DNA of 64,000 nt, from positions 2,108,001 to 2,172,000 of the forward strand of contig NZ_CP180210.1 of assembly GCF_047556435.1 (NCBI RefSeq), in the 5' to 3' direction. The stretch comes from Alteromonas sp047556435 (GTDB lineage: Bacteria; Pseudomonadota; Gammaproteobacteria; Enterobacterales; Alteromonadaceae). The position numbers were made by a program, and so were the translations under genes. Shown here one piece after another: positions 18,375 to 26,798 of this stretch. The notes beneath the pieces were generated by a model. The model did no database searches. It was not told the origin of the DNA and saw only the letters and a program-made list of their open reading frames with translations. Within the stretch, counting starts at the first letter, position 1. Each line of letters starts with the position of its first letter.

Positions 18375-19321
18375 CTTTGATGATCCATTACATTAATGAT
18401 TTGCACACTTTCATTGTCGTCATCTGTATCAGATGTTGCCGTAAATGTAGGAGAATCAAAACCTATATCACCGTCAGTCACCGGTGCATTCGTGGTTTGA
18501 ATATTTTTAAAATCATAAAGCGTGTTGTCAACCAGGTGAGACGGCGTGACGTTTTGCATGGCTTTGAACATCGACTCAATGCGCCCCGGAAAGCGACGGT
18601 TCCAGTCCTGAAGCATTGCCTTAATATTCTGCCTTTGAAGGTTTTCTTGTGAACCACAAAGGTTGCATGGAATTATCGGAAATTCCACTGCATCAGAATA
18701 TTTCTGGATATCCTTCTCGTTACAGTACGCCAGTGGACGGATGACAATATGCTCGCCATTATCACTTACCAGCTTGGGTGGCATCGATTTTAACTTTCCA
18801 CCGTGGAACATGTTCAGAAACAGCGTTTCCAGCATATCGTCCCGATGATGCCCTAATGCAATCTTGGTCGCACCCAGCTCTTTCGCCGTGCGATAAAGTA
18901 TGCCCCTGCGTAATCTTGAGCAAAGCGAACAGGTGGTTTTTCCTTCAGGAATTTTATCCTTTACGATGGAATAGGTATCTTCCTCAACAATTTGGTAGTC
19001 AACGCCCAGTTGCTTAAGGTATTCGGGCAGGATGTGTTCTGGAAACCCCGGTTGCTTTTGGTCAAGATTTACCGCTACGATATCAAAGTGGATAGGCGCA
19101 ATCTTTTTTAAAAACAGTAAGATATCTAACATAGTGTAGCTGTCTTTACCACCAGACAGGCACACCATGACTTTATCCTTATCTTCTATCATGCCAAAGT
19201 CTGCAATGGCCTTGCCTACGTTTCTGCGTAAACGCTTTTGCAGCTTATTGAAACTGTATTTTTGTTTACTTTTTACCGACTCAGTGGCGACAGATGCCGA
19301 AGACGTTGTGGATATACTCAT
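18371..19321 (-). CDS. ttcA: TtcA, tRNA 2-thiocytidine(32) synthetase
   Basis: TtcA is an iron-sulfur enzyme that thiolates cytidine 32 of some tRNAs. The 316 residues include KLQKRLRRNVGKAIADF, the ATP PP-loop SGGKDS and two CxxC pairs (CSLC and CNLC) that hold the cluster. ATG 19321 (MSIST) is chosen because family members begin shortly before the RRNVG helix; an in-frame start at 19375 would add an unusual hydrophobic leader. It lies after uspE and before rssA on the same strand. The order fnr-uspE-ttcA recalls the E. coli region where these genes are also neighbours. Confidence 0.95.
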   Translation of the reverse strand: MSISTTSSASVATESVKSKQKYSFNKLQKRLRRNVGKAIADFGMIEDKDKVMVCLSGGKDSYTMLDILLFLKKIAPIHFDIVAVNLDQKQPGFPEHILPEYLKQLGVDYQIVEEDTYSIVKDKIPEGKTTCSLCSRLRRGILYRTAKELGATKIALGHHRDDMLETLFLNMFHGGKLKSMPPKLVSDNGEHIVIRPLAYCNEKDIQKYSDAVEFPIIPCNLCGSQENLQRQNIKAMLQDWNRRFPGRIESMFKAMQNVTPSHLVDNTLYDFKNIQTTNAPVTDGDIGFDSPTFTATSDTDDDNESVQIINVMDHQR

Positions 19322-19409
19322 GGGAAATGCTTTGCTTACTGCTAAAAGCGCTATTATAACGAAGGCATAGGGCATTCGTCACGCCACACACCAGGGTATT
19401 TTATGCGTA

Positions 19410-20330
19410 TCACCTGATTGGGCTTTGAAATCCGTCGGGCTTAATGGCCAAGACATCGCAGTCGAGTTCGTCAATAACATGCTCTGCGGTATTACCAATT
19501 AACGCTGCCGAGAGACCCACGCGCCCTACAGTGCCAATGATGACCAGTTCTGCATCAATCTCCTTTGCTATATGAGGGACAACTTTTTCAGGCATGCCTT
19601 CCTCGACATGGCAGTTGGCAGAAGCAATATTATGGCGTTTGGCGTGGTGATGCATTTCTTCCAGATGATGATTTCTAACCGAATGATTGTAACTGTCGGG
19701 ATCAAATTCTGGCACTTCAATAGCAATATTTAAGGGCGTGCCTGGATAACTGTTTACCAGATGCACATTACCGCTTAGCAGGTTGGCATAGTCACTGGCA
19801 ATGGTAGTGAGTTTGTCGTTTAACTGCGCGTGTTCACGATCTTCTGTCCCCACATTCACCGCGGCAATGATGTTACCGTTCACCGGCCAGTCATGCGCTT
19901 TTACCAGCAACACCGGCGATGGACATTTACGGAGCAGGTGCCAGTCGGTAGGAGTGAAAATGACAGAGGCAAGGTCATCATGCTTTTTGGTGGCTTTTAC
20001 CACCAAATCTACGTCATTGTTGATAGTGTGATGGATGATCGCTTCATAAGCCCGGTTATTCCATTCGACGACAACGTCAACACCGCTTTGTCCCTGTGTT
20101 TTCAGGTTTGCAGCCAACCAGGCTGAACGATCTTTGGTAACTGCGTCACGCATCGCTTCCCGTTCGTCCGGGCTTAGCATGGTCGTCATGTCATAGGAGA
20201 AGTCGTAAACAACTAGCATTGCCGTCACGGCGGCACCCGTTCTATCGGCGATTTCAAGCGCACGGGATAGAGCAGGTTGGGTGTCTCTGTCAGGTTCGAT
20301 GACGGCAAGAATGTGATTGTAATTAATCAT
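19410..20330 (-). CDS. uspE: UspE, tandem universal stress protein
   Basis: A 306-residue cytosolic protein with two Usp domains (about 1-145 and 155-300). The second ends with IGTVGRVGLSAALIGNTAEHVI, similar to the Usp ATP-binding signature G-x2-G-x9-G-S/T; the first lacks it. UspE works in stress survival and cell aggregation. The 114-bp gap to fnr holds an FNR-type box with a well-placed -10, so uspE probably has its own oxygen-regulated promoter. Confidence 0.93.
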   Translation of the reverse strand: MINYNHILAVIEPDRDTQPALSRALEIADRTGAAVTAMLVVYDFSYDMTTMLSPDEREAMRDAVTKDRSAWLAANLKTQGQSGVDVVVEWNNRAYEAIIHHTINNDVDLVVKATKKHDDLASVIFTPTDWHLLRKCPSPVLLVKAHDWPVNGNIIAAVNVGTEDREHAQLNDKLTTIASDYANLLSGNVHLVNSYPGTPLNIAIEVPEFDPDSYNHSVRNHHLEEMHHHAKRHNIASANCHVEEGMPEKVVPHIAKEIDAELVIIGTVGRVGLSAALIGNTAEHVIDELDCDVLAIKPDGFQSPIR

Positions 20331-20393
20331 GTCCTACTCCATTTCAGTGCACAAACTAAAAAAGGCGTCTGTATAATAAGAGCGCCCTTTAAG

Positions 20394-20433
20394 TGTATAC
20401 CTTGTCTGGAAATTTGTGGTTGTTTTAGATCAA
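20394..20433 (-). promoter_or_regulatory. FNR-type box and -10 element upstream of uspE
   Basis: On the minus strand TTGATCTAAAACAA (20420-20433) matches the FNR consensus TTGAT-N4-ATCAA at nine of ten fixed bases. TATACA (20394-20399) lies 30 bp from its centre, the spacing of an FNR-activated class II promoter (box at about -41.5). Confidence 0.6.
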
Positions 20434-20444
20434 CTGCGTTCGAG

Positions 20445-21179
20445 TTAAAGCGGCTGAGAAGGGACAACAGTAGCATGAAGCCTGGTGTCGATAGCCTCAA
20501 AATCAAGGATCGTAATTAGTTTACCCTCTACTTTAATAAGCGCTTCTTTCTGGAAACGAGTAAGCAACCGGCTGATAGTTTCCACTGTCAGGCCTAAGTA
20601 ATTACCAATTTCATTTCTCGTCATGCTCAGATTAAACTGCCTTGGCGAGAAACCCCGCTCCTCAAAACGCCTTGAAAGGTGCGCGATAAAATATAACAAA
20701 CGTTCCTCAGCCGTGCGCTTGTTAAGCAGCATCATCATGTCGTGATCCTGTTTAATTTCCGCACTCATGAAACTCATGATCTGATGGCGCAATTTGGGAA
20801 ACTTCATCGACATTTCATCAAGGGTGTCATAAGGGAGTTCGCACACCATCGCCGTTTCCAGTGCCTGGGTATAGCTCTGATGCATGTGTTCACGCAATGC
20901 ATCAAACCCAATAATATCTCCGGGAAAGTGGAAGCCAATAATTTGTTCTTCGCCATCGGCATCAGACACAAATGACTTAAAAGAGCCAGTTCTGACGGCG
21001 TATAAAGACGTAAACTTATCGCCGGAGGCAACCAGTTTGTCGGTCTTCTGAAGCGGCTTTTTACGCTCGATAATGTCATCCAGAGATTCAATTTCTGTCT
21101 TGTTCAACGCTACCGGCAGGCATAAATGACTGAAGCTACAATTTTGGCAGTGAATTGAAAACTGACTGTTTTTACTCAT
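20445..21179 (-). CDS. fnr: FNR/EtrA family oxygen-sensing regulator
   Basis: A 244-residue CRP/FNR protein. Four candidate [4Fe-4S] ligands are visible: C11, C14 and C20 in CQNCSFSHLC and C113 in MVCELPY, the pattern of E. coli FNR. The cyclic-nucleotide-like fold spans about 30-150 and the C-terminal HTH reads MTRNEIGNYLGLTVETISRL, with the E-SR residues that recognise TTGAT half sites. It should switch genes on or off when oxygen falls, and candidate targets (ccoN, uspE, a second usp) lie in this window. Confidence 0.95.
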   Translation of the reverse strand: MSKNSQFSIHCQNCSFSHLCLPVALNKTEIESLDDIIERKKPLQKTDKLVASGDKFTSLYAVRTGSFKSFVSDADGEEQIIGFHFPGDIIGFDALREHMHQSYTQALETAMVCELPYDTLDEMSMKFPKLRHQIMSFMSAEIKQDHDMMMLLNKRTAEERLLYFIAHLSRRFEERGFSPRQFNLSMTRNEIGNYLGLTVETISRLLTRFQKEALIKVEGKLITILDFEAIDTRLHATVVPSQPL

Positions 21180-21213
21180 AGTGGCGTTGTTTTTCCATTA
21201 ACCAAGCGCAGTC

Positions 21214-21882
21214 CTAGTTGATACTACTGATTGCCTTATAAATCAAGAAAACTGCATATATTAACAGGCCAGATGCGATGAGCTGCCGCAGAACAGGATG
21301 TCTGAAGCCTTCAAGTAGCCATTGTACACCGTAGCTGGCAACAAGTAAGGTGGGGAGTGTGCCCAAACCAAATGCCAGCATGATAGTCGCCCCATTCAGA
21401 GCTGAACCTGATGCAAGTGACCAGGTGAGTGTTGAGTAAACAAGACCGCAGGGTAACCATCCCCATATAACCCCGTAAGGAAATGCCGAGAACACGGAAT
21501 GAAACGGTAAGAAGCGTTTGGAAACTGGCTGAATGCGCTTCCACACGTGCTGGCCTGCTGCTTCAACATGCCGTAATCCGTGCCACCACTGACCCAGATA
21601 AGCAGCAAGGGCAGCCAGCATCAGCCCGCTGAATAAGGCCAGCACCGGTCCAAGCACGGGAAGTAGTGACGCTGACATCTGACCCAACGCGCCGGTAATA
21701 GCGCCGGCCACCGTGTAGCTGAATATTCGACCAGCGTTATAACTTAATGTAAAGGGTAGGGGGTTGCGATCTTTCGGCGTGACAACACGCAGGGCGCTGA
21801 TAACACCGCCGCACATGCCTATGCAGTGAACGCCACCGGCGATACCAATTAAAAAGGCGCTGAAAACATCAATCCCGTTCAT
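21214..21882 (-). CDS. SafE/UreH_2-type membrane protein in the cbb3 assembly cluster
   Basis: A 222-residue inner-membrane protein with about six hydrophobic segments, of the TauE/SafE-like (urease accessory UreH_2) group. It opens with FLIGIAGGVHCIGMCGGV, where the His-Cys and Met-Cys pairs look able to bind a soft metal. Such genes often sit beside ccoS in proteobacteria; a copper role in oxidase assembly is likely but unproven. ATG 21882 (MNGID) overlaps the end of ccoS by 14 bp; an upstream in-frame start would read far into ccoS. Confidence 0.75.
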   Translation of the reverse strand: MNGIDVFSAFLIGIAGGVHCIGMCGGVISALRVVTPKDRNPLPFTLSYNAGRIFSYTVAGAITGALGQMSASLLPVLGPVLALFSGLMLAALAAYLGQWWHGLRHVEAAGQHVWKRIQPVSKRFLPFHSVFSAFPYGVIWGWLPCGLVYSTLTWSLASGSALNGATIMLAFGLGTLPTLLVASYGVQWLLEGFRHPVLRQLIASGLLIYAVFLIYKAISSIN

Positions 21883-22069
21883 CAAGAATTTTCTTACGAT
21901 CTTCGGCGAGTTTTTTCTCTTCAGGTGGTAAATCGTCATCAAACAAAATGTTGTATCCCTGTCTATCCAGATCTTCAAACTGGTTAGATTTTACCGCCCA
22001 AAAAAACACAACAATGGCAATGGCTACAATTAATATAGCTACTGGGATAAGTACATAAATTATACTCAT
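21869..22069 (-). CDS. ccoS: CcoS, cbb3 oxidase assembly protein
   Basis: A 66-residue protein with one N-terminal transmembrane helix, then FWAVKSNQFEDLDRQGYNILFDDD, the CcoS signature. CcoS is needed for cofactor (haem/copper) insertion into cbb3 oxidase. It lies 9 bp after ccoI and overlaps the SafE-like gene. Confidence 0.95.
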   Translation of the reverse strand: MSIIYVLIPVAILIVAIAIVVFFWAVKSNQFEDLDRQGYNILFDDDLPPEEKKLAEDRKKILDERD

Positions 22070-22078
22070 AGAACGCTC

Positions 22079-24454
22079 CTATTTAAGTAGCCGCGTTGAG
22101 TTTGTTACCACAATGATACTACTTAAAGACATGCCAACCACTGCCATCCAGGGTGAAAGCAGACCACTCACCGCAAAGGGTAATATGAGGATATTATACC
22201 CTATTGCCCATCCCATATTCTGAATAATCTTACGCCGGGTGCGTTCAGACAACGCGAAAAGGGTAGTGAGTGATAGCAACTTATCGCCAAGCAAAATGAT
22301 ATCGGCCGCGGTTCGGGCCACGTCGGTAGCGCCGCCCACTGCAACTGAGACATCTGCACTGGCCAGCACAGGCGCATCATTGATGCCATCACCCAGCATC
22401 ATCACCTTGTAACCCTGTTGCTGGAGCGTTTGAACATGTTTGTATTTCTTTTCAGGAGAGCATCCCCCCAATGCCTCATCCAGTGGCAATGATTTTGTCA
22501 GTGTATCAACGTTGGATTGTGTATCCCCACTTAACAGAATTAACTTCCTGGGTGCCAGTAACTGCAAGGTTTCAGCAGCGTCATTTCTTAACGTATCAGA
22601 AACCTGAAACGCAGCAATTACCGCGTCATCAGTGAAAAGGTAAACATTCGCATCAATATCGATACCCTCAAGCGAGTGGGGGCAGAACTGCTTAGAGCCA
22701 ATGTAGTAGCGGGTGCCGCTAATTGTTCCTGACAGACCTGCACCGACGGTCACCTCAACCGATTCAACCGGTTTTACGTCACTTCTCTGGAAAGCCACAG
22801 CAATAGGATGTTCAGAACGCGATTCCAGCGTCGCGGCTACTTTCAGGTTGTGGTCGATATCTTCCTGGTGTGAGTGCCATTGACTGACGATGGCGAATTC
22901 ACCGTAGGTAAGTGTGCCGGTTTTATCTAAGGCGACGATATCTACTGCATTTAACTGCTCCAGGGCATCTGCCCGCTTTAACAAAATACCGTGGCGATTT
23001 AAATTCGCCATGGCACACGTCAATGCTGACGGTGTGGCCAGGCCAAGAGCACATGGACAGGTGGCCACGAGTACAGCAATCGTTATCCAGAAGGCGTCGG
23101 GATTGTCGTTACTATACCAATACAAAAAAGTAGCTGCAGATACGAGCAACACAGCCACCACAAAATAGCGGGAAAACTGGTCTGCCAGCTGTGCAACGCG
23201 AGGCTTTAGTGCCATAGCTTCTGTCTGCAGACGTATAATCTGATTAACCAGTGCGTGTTTGAGCGTTTTAGTGACTCTGACTGTAATGGTACCGGCCTGA
23301 TTGACTGTGCCACCAAAAACCTGGTCGCCAAGACGTTTTTTAACAGGATCAAACTCACCGGATAGCATCGATTCATCGATGTTGGAATGGCCTTCCGTAA
23401 TCACGCCATCAATCGGCACTGTTTCCCCTGGCTTAACAATCACCTGATCATCGACGTTCAGTTGTTTTGCGAGACAGGACACCAGTTCGCCATTGGCCTT
23501 AATCCGGGTTGCAGATACCGGCACGAACTGTGTCATATTTGCGGAAATTTCTGCAGCGCGATGTCGACTGCGATGCTCAAGAAAGCGGCTTAGCAGCAGC
23601 AGGAAGATAAACATACAGATGGATTCGAAATACACTTCGCCGGTTTCCAGCAACGTGGCCTTTATACCCGCGATATAGGTGCCGAATACCGCAAGCGTAA
23701 CAGGAACGTCCATATTTACAGTACGGGCTGAGAGTGCTTTAAGCGCGCCAAGATAAAATACACTTCCCGAATACAGCACGACAGGTGTGGTCAGCACCAG
23801 TGAGACCCAATAGAAGTACTGCTTTGTTTCCTCCTCAATATTTCCGAACAAATCGAAATACAGTCCGGCCATCAGCATCATGACCTGCATGGTCATCAGT
23901 CCTGCCAGCCCGAGCTTTTTCAGGAAGGATTTGTCTTCTTTTTTGTAGGATGCTTCATGTTGGTCTGGCTGAAAAGGCATCGCGGTGTAGCCAATTCTCT
24001 TCAATGCTGTCAGAACCTGACTCAGCGACAGACGCTGTTGATCCCACGTGACAACACCACGACGTGCCTGCACATTGACGGCAATTTTCTCGATACCATC
24101 GACCTTGGCCAATTGTTTCTCGATGAGCCAACCACAGGCCGCACAGGTTATCCCTTCAAGAGTTAACTGAATTTGCTTGTGCTTGCCCTGCTCAAATACA
24201 AATTCTTCCTGCAATGACGGGTCGTCATATACCGATAGTGTATCCAGTACACTGTTTAGATCACTGTCGCCCTGAACGGCAGGTTCAGTCCGAAACTGAT
24301 AATAATCTTCCAGGCCATTGTCGACGATGGCCTGCGAGACCGCCTGGCAGCCTGGACAGCACAACTTTCTCGGCTCTCCGAGTATGACGGTTACGTAGGG
24401 GTGCTTAGGATCGTTAGCTTGCCCACAATGGTAGCAAGAGGTGTCGTTTGTCAT
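22079..24454 (-). CDS. ccoI: CcoI/FixI, copper-exporting P1B-type ATPase for cbb3 oxidase assembly
   Basis: A 791-residue P-type ATPase with eight membrane helices. The N-terminus has CYHC and CCPGC pairs, then a heavy-metal-associated domain with TCAAC. The core shows ATCPCALG (ion site), DKTGT (phosphorylated Asp), SEHP and GDGINDAPVL. CcoI moves copper across the inner membrane for loading of the CcoN copper site. It lies in the ccoH-ccoI-ccoS order with 1 bp between it and ccoH. Confidence 0.96.
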   Translation of the reverse strand: MTNDTSCYHCGQANDPKHPYVTVILGEPRKLCCPGCQAVSQAIVDNGLEDYYQFRTEPAVQGDSDLNSVLDTLSVYDDPSLQEEFVFEQGKHKQIQLTLEGITCAACGWLIEKQLAKVDGIEKIAVNVQARRGVVTWDQQRLSLSQVLTALKRIGYTAMPFQPDQHEASYKKEDKSFLKKLGLAGLMTMQVMMLMAGLYFDLFGNIEEETKQYFYWVSLVLTTPVVLYSGSVFYLGALKALSARTVNMDVPVTLAVFGTYIAGIKATLLETGEVYFESICMFIFLLLLSRFLEHRSRHRAAEISANMTQFVPVSATRIKANGELVSCLAKQLNVDDQVIVKPGETVPIDGVITEGHSNIDESMLSGEFDPVKKRLGDQVFGGTVNQAGTITVRVTKTLKHALVNQIIRLQTEAMALKPRVAQLADQFSRYFVVAVLLVSAATFLYWYSNDNPDAFWITIAVLVATCPCALGLATPSALTCAMANLNRHGILLKRADALEQLNAVDIVALDKTGTLTYGEFAIVSQWHSHQEDIDHNLKVAATLESRSEHPIAVAFQRSDVKPVESVEVTVGAGLSGTISGTRYYIGSKQFCPHSLEGIDIDANVYLFTDDAVIAAFQVSDTLRNDAAETLQLLAPRKLILLSGDTQSNVDTLTKSLPLDEALGGCSPEKKYKHVQTLQQQGYKVMMLGDGINDAPVLASADVSVAVGGATDVARTAADIILLGDKLLSLTTLFALSERTRRKIIQNMGWAIGYNILILPFAVSGLLSPWMAVVGMSLSSIIVVTNSTRLLK

Positions 24455-24455
24455 A

Positions 24456-24935
24456 TCAGGGATTAAACTTAATCACACCTGACCAGGGCAGAGTAACCGT
24501 CTGCTGAATTTTCCAGGCTTCATCAATAGGTGTAAGCGTAATTTGCCATTTACCATCCAGGGGAGACTCAACATATCCACGATAAACACCTCTTGCATCA
24601 CGACTCAGCAACACAGAGGTATCCCGGTCTTGCAGGGTAGTGTGGTAAAACGCGAGTTTTAACGCCTGGCCCTCTTTGGGGATCCCAGAGTGGAATTGTA
24701 CGGTTACTGCCCCGTCTTCAATGGTCAAATCGGTTGTAATATTCCGGCGCTTTGCCTCCTCAATTTTACCGAGGCGGGCATTAATGGCTTTGCCTTCTTT
24801 GTAATAATCATCAACAACAAGGCTGTCGGTGGTATTGGTTGCCAGATTCAGCAGAACCATTCCCATAATGAAAGTAATTACCGGTATGGCAATCAGAAAC
24901 CAGGGCCAGAATTGTTTGTACCAAGGGGTATTCAT
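24456..24935 (-). CDS. ccoH: CcoH/FixH family protein
   Basis: A 159-residue protein with one N-terminal transmembrane helix (about 12-32) and a periplasmic FixH-type domain (VVDDYYKEGKAINARL, then a beta-rich region with GKWQITL). CcoH stabilises the maturing cbb3 oxidase. It is the first gene of the assembly set, lies 1 bp before ccoI and is separated from ccoP by a terminator. Confidence 0.9.
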   Translation of the reverse strand: MNTPWYKQFWPWFLIAIPVITFIMGMVLLNLATNTTDSLVVDDYYKEGKAINARLGKIEEAKRRNITTDLTIEDGAVTVQFHSGIPKEGQALKLAFYHTTLQDRDTSVLLSRDARGVYRGYVESPLDGKWQITLTPIDEAWKIQQTVTLPWSGVIKFNP

Positions 24936-25005
24936 GAATAGCTTACTCTACTTCTGCAAGACAAAAATTTTGAAAAACACGTAACAGCTGATTGTATTTT
25001 CTCAT

Positions 25006-25035
25006 AAAAAAAGCCCCGTAGTAACGAGGCTTTTT
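25006..25035 (-). terminator. Terminator after ccoP
   Basis: On the minus strand AAAAAGCC...GGCTTTTT forms a stem with CG pairs toward the loop and ends in a T run. It closes the ccoNOQP transcript before ccoH. Confidence 0.85.
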
Positions 25036-25049
25036 CGAGGTTTTGTTAC

Positions 25050-26000
25050 TTAGTTAGATAAGCTGTAAACGTAGGTAGCAACAACGTGAATTTTATCTTC
25101 ACCCAATGTTTTCTTGAATGAAGGCATAACACCGTTTCGGCCGTAGGTCAGCGTCTCGGTTACCGCACGCTGACTGCCTCCGTATAACCAGATATTATCG
25201 GTGAGGTTAGGGGCACCCAGTGCCTGATTCCCTTTACCATCCGCACCATGACATGCAGCACAAGCCGCAAAGCGAGGCTTGCCAGCTTCCTTCAGATCCT
25301 GATCTACATCGCGACCACTCAGGCTAAGCACATACGCAACAACTTCTTCAATACCTTGTTCGCCCATCGCATCAAGCCATGCCGGCATAGCTGCCTGACG
25401 ACCCATGATCAATGTTTCTTTGATCTTGGCAGGTGAGCCACCATATAACCAGTCGTCATCGGTGAGGTTAGGAAAGCCGCCGTTTTGACCTCGCGCGTCA
25501 GAGCCGTGACACTGTGAACAATTTTGCAGAAACAAACGTTGTCCAACTTTAATTGCTTCAGGATCGTTAGCGAGTTCTTCAATTGGAACCTGCGCGTAGG
25601 CTTCGAAAATCGGATCGAATTTTTCGGCCGCCACATCCAGTTCACGGTCGTATTGAACCAGCAAGCCTTTTTCTGCAGCGTCTTCACGTGCCTGACGAGA
25701 CTCTTCCAGCGACTGGATATTCTGATTCGAACTCTTCCAACCCCAAAGGCCCTGCCAGGAACCTAAACCAGGGTACAGTGCCAGATAAATCAGGCCCCAT
25801 ACAATGGTGATGTAAAACATAATGGTCCACCACTTAGGCAGAGGGTTGTTGATCTCCTCAATGCCGTCAAACTCGTGGCCCATCGATTCACCTTCCGCGA
25901 CACCTGTCTCATTGCTAAGACACCAGCGCAACAGGAAGTAGCACCCAATGATTGACCCAAGGGTAATCACTGAAATCCAAATTGTCCAAAACATACTCAT
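25050..26000 (-). CDS. ccoP: CcoP, di-haem cytochrome c subunit of cbb3 oxidase
   Basis: A 316-residue protein with two N-terminal membrane helices (about 5-25 and 58-78) and two periplasmic cytochrome c domains. The haem sites are C161-x2-C164-H165 (CSQCH) and C247-x2-C250-H251 (CAACH). CcoP passes electrons from soluble cytochromes to CcoO and CcoN. It is last of the four structural genes and ends at a terminator. Confidence 0.97.
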   Translation of the reverse strand: MSMFWTIWISVITLGSIIGCYFLLRWCLSNETGVAEGESMGHEFDGIEEINNPLPKWWTIMFYITIVWGLIYLALYPGLGSWQGLWGWKSSNQNIQSLEESRQAREDAAEKGLLVQYDRELDVAAEKFDPIFEAYAQVPIEELANDPEAIKVGQRLFLQNCSQCHGSDARGQNGGFPNLTDDDWLYGGSPAKIKETLIMGRQAAMPAWLDAMGEQGIEEVVAYVLSLSGRDVDQDLKEAGKPRFAACAACHGADGKGNQALGAPNLTDNIWLYGGSQRAVTETLTYGRNGVMPSFKKTLGEDKIHVVATYVYSLSN

Positions 26001-26017
26001 GAGTTCAAGACTCCTGC

Positions 26018-26179
26018 TTAATCTTTTCGTGATTCTTCTTTTTCTTCATCTGCAAAAGGCAGATTAGCCGCTTCGTCAAAACGTTTTTTATTGCGGCTAC
26101 TGAATGCCCACCAGACTATGCCGATAAAGCAGACGAAGACGATGACAGTAAATATGCTGCCTATAATTCCCTGGTCCAT
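26018..26179 (-). CDS. ccoQ: CcoQ, small subunit of cbb3 oxidase
   Basis: A 53-residue protein starting MDQGIIGSIFTVIVFV, with one transmembrane helix (about 5-25) then SSRNKKRFDEAANLPFADE, the CcoQ pattern. It sits between ccoO (2 bp away) and ccoP (17 bp away). CcoQ helps keep the oxidase complex stable. Confidence 0.93.
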   Translation of the reverse strand: MDQGIIGSIFTVIVFVCFIGIVWWAFSSRNKKRFDEAANLPFADEEKEESRKD

Positions 26180-26181
26180 AA

Positions 26182-26787
26182 CTATTGCAGATGTGTGCCG
26201 AGAGATTGAAGGTAAGCAATCAGGGCCTGCATTTCTGTTTTACCCTGTACTGCCGCTTTTGCGCCGGCGATGTCTTCGTCGGTGTAGGGAACGCCAAAGC
26301 CACGGAATACTTCCATTTTCTCTGCCGTCAACTCGCCCGTGAGCGTATTTTCTTCAAGCCATGGGAAACCCGGCATGTTCGACTCAGGAACAACATCACG
26401 AGGATTACGCAGGTGAACGCGATGCCACTCATCACTATAACGACCACCAACACGCGCCAGATCAGGGCCTGTACGCTTAGAGCCCCACAGGAAAGGATGC
26501 TCCCATACAGATTCACCGGCGACGGAATAGTGTCCATATCGTTCAGTTTCAGCGCGGAAAGGGCGAATCATCTGACTGTGGCAGCCAACACACCCTTCAC
26601 GAATATAGATGTCACGACCTTCCAGTTCCAGTGCAGTGTAAGGTCGCAGGTCCTTGACCGGCTCCATCACTTGTTGCTGGAACATAAGCGGCGTAATTTG
26701 CACCATCGCACCGAAACTAATGGCAATAAGAATAAGAACCGTCAGCAGGCCAACGTTCTTTTCAATTAACTCATGTGGATTTTTCAT
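26182..26787 (-). CDS. ccoO: CcoO, mono-haem cytochrome c subunit of cbb3 oxidase
   Basis: A 201-residue protein with one N-terminal membrane helix (about 12-34) and a periplasmic domain with a single haem site, C66-x2-C69-H70 in YIREGCVGCHSQM, followed by MIRPFRAETERYGHYS, a CcoO hallmark. It takes electrons from CcoP to the CcoN centre. Confidence 0.97.
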   Translation of the reverse strand: MKNPHELIEKNVGLLTVLILIAISFGAMVQITPLMFQQQVMEPVKDLRPYTALELEGRDIYIREGCVGCHSQMIRPFRAETERYGHYSVAGESVWEHPFLWGSKRTGPDLARVGGRYSDEWHRVHLRNPRDVVPESNMPGFPWLEENTLTGELTAEKMEVFRGFGVPYTDEDIAGAKAAVQGKTEMQALIAYLQSLGTHLQ

Positions 26788-26798
26788 GCTACGACTCC

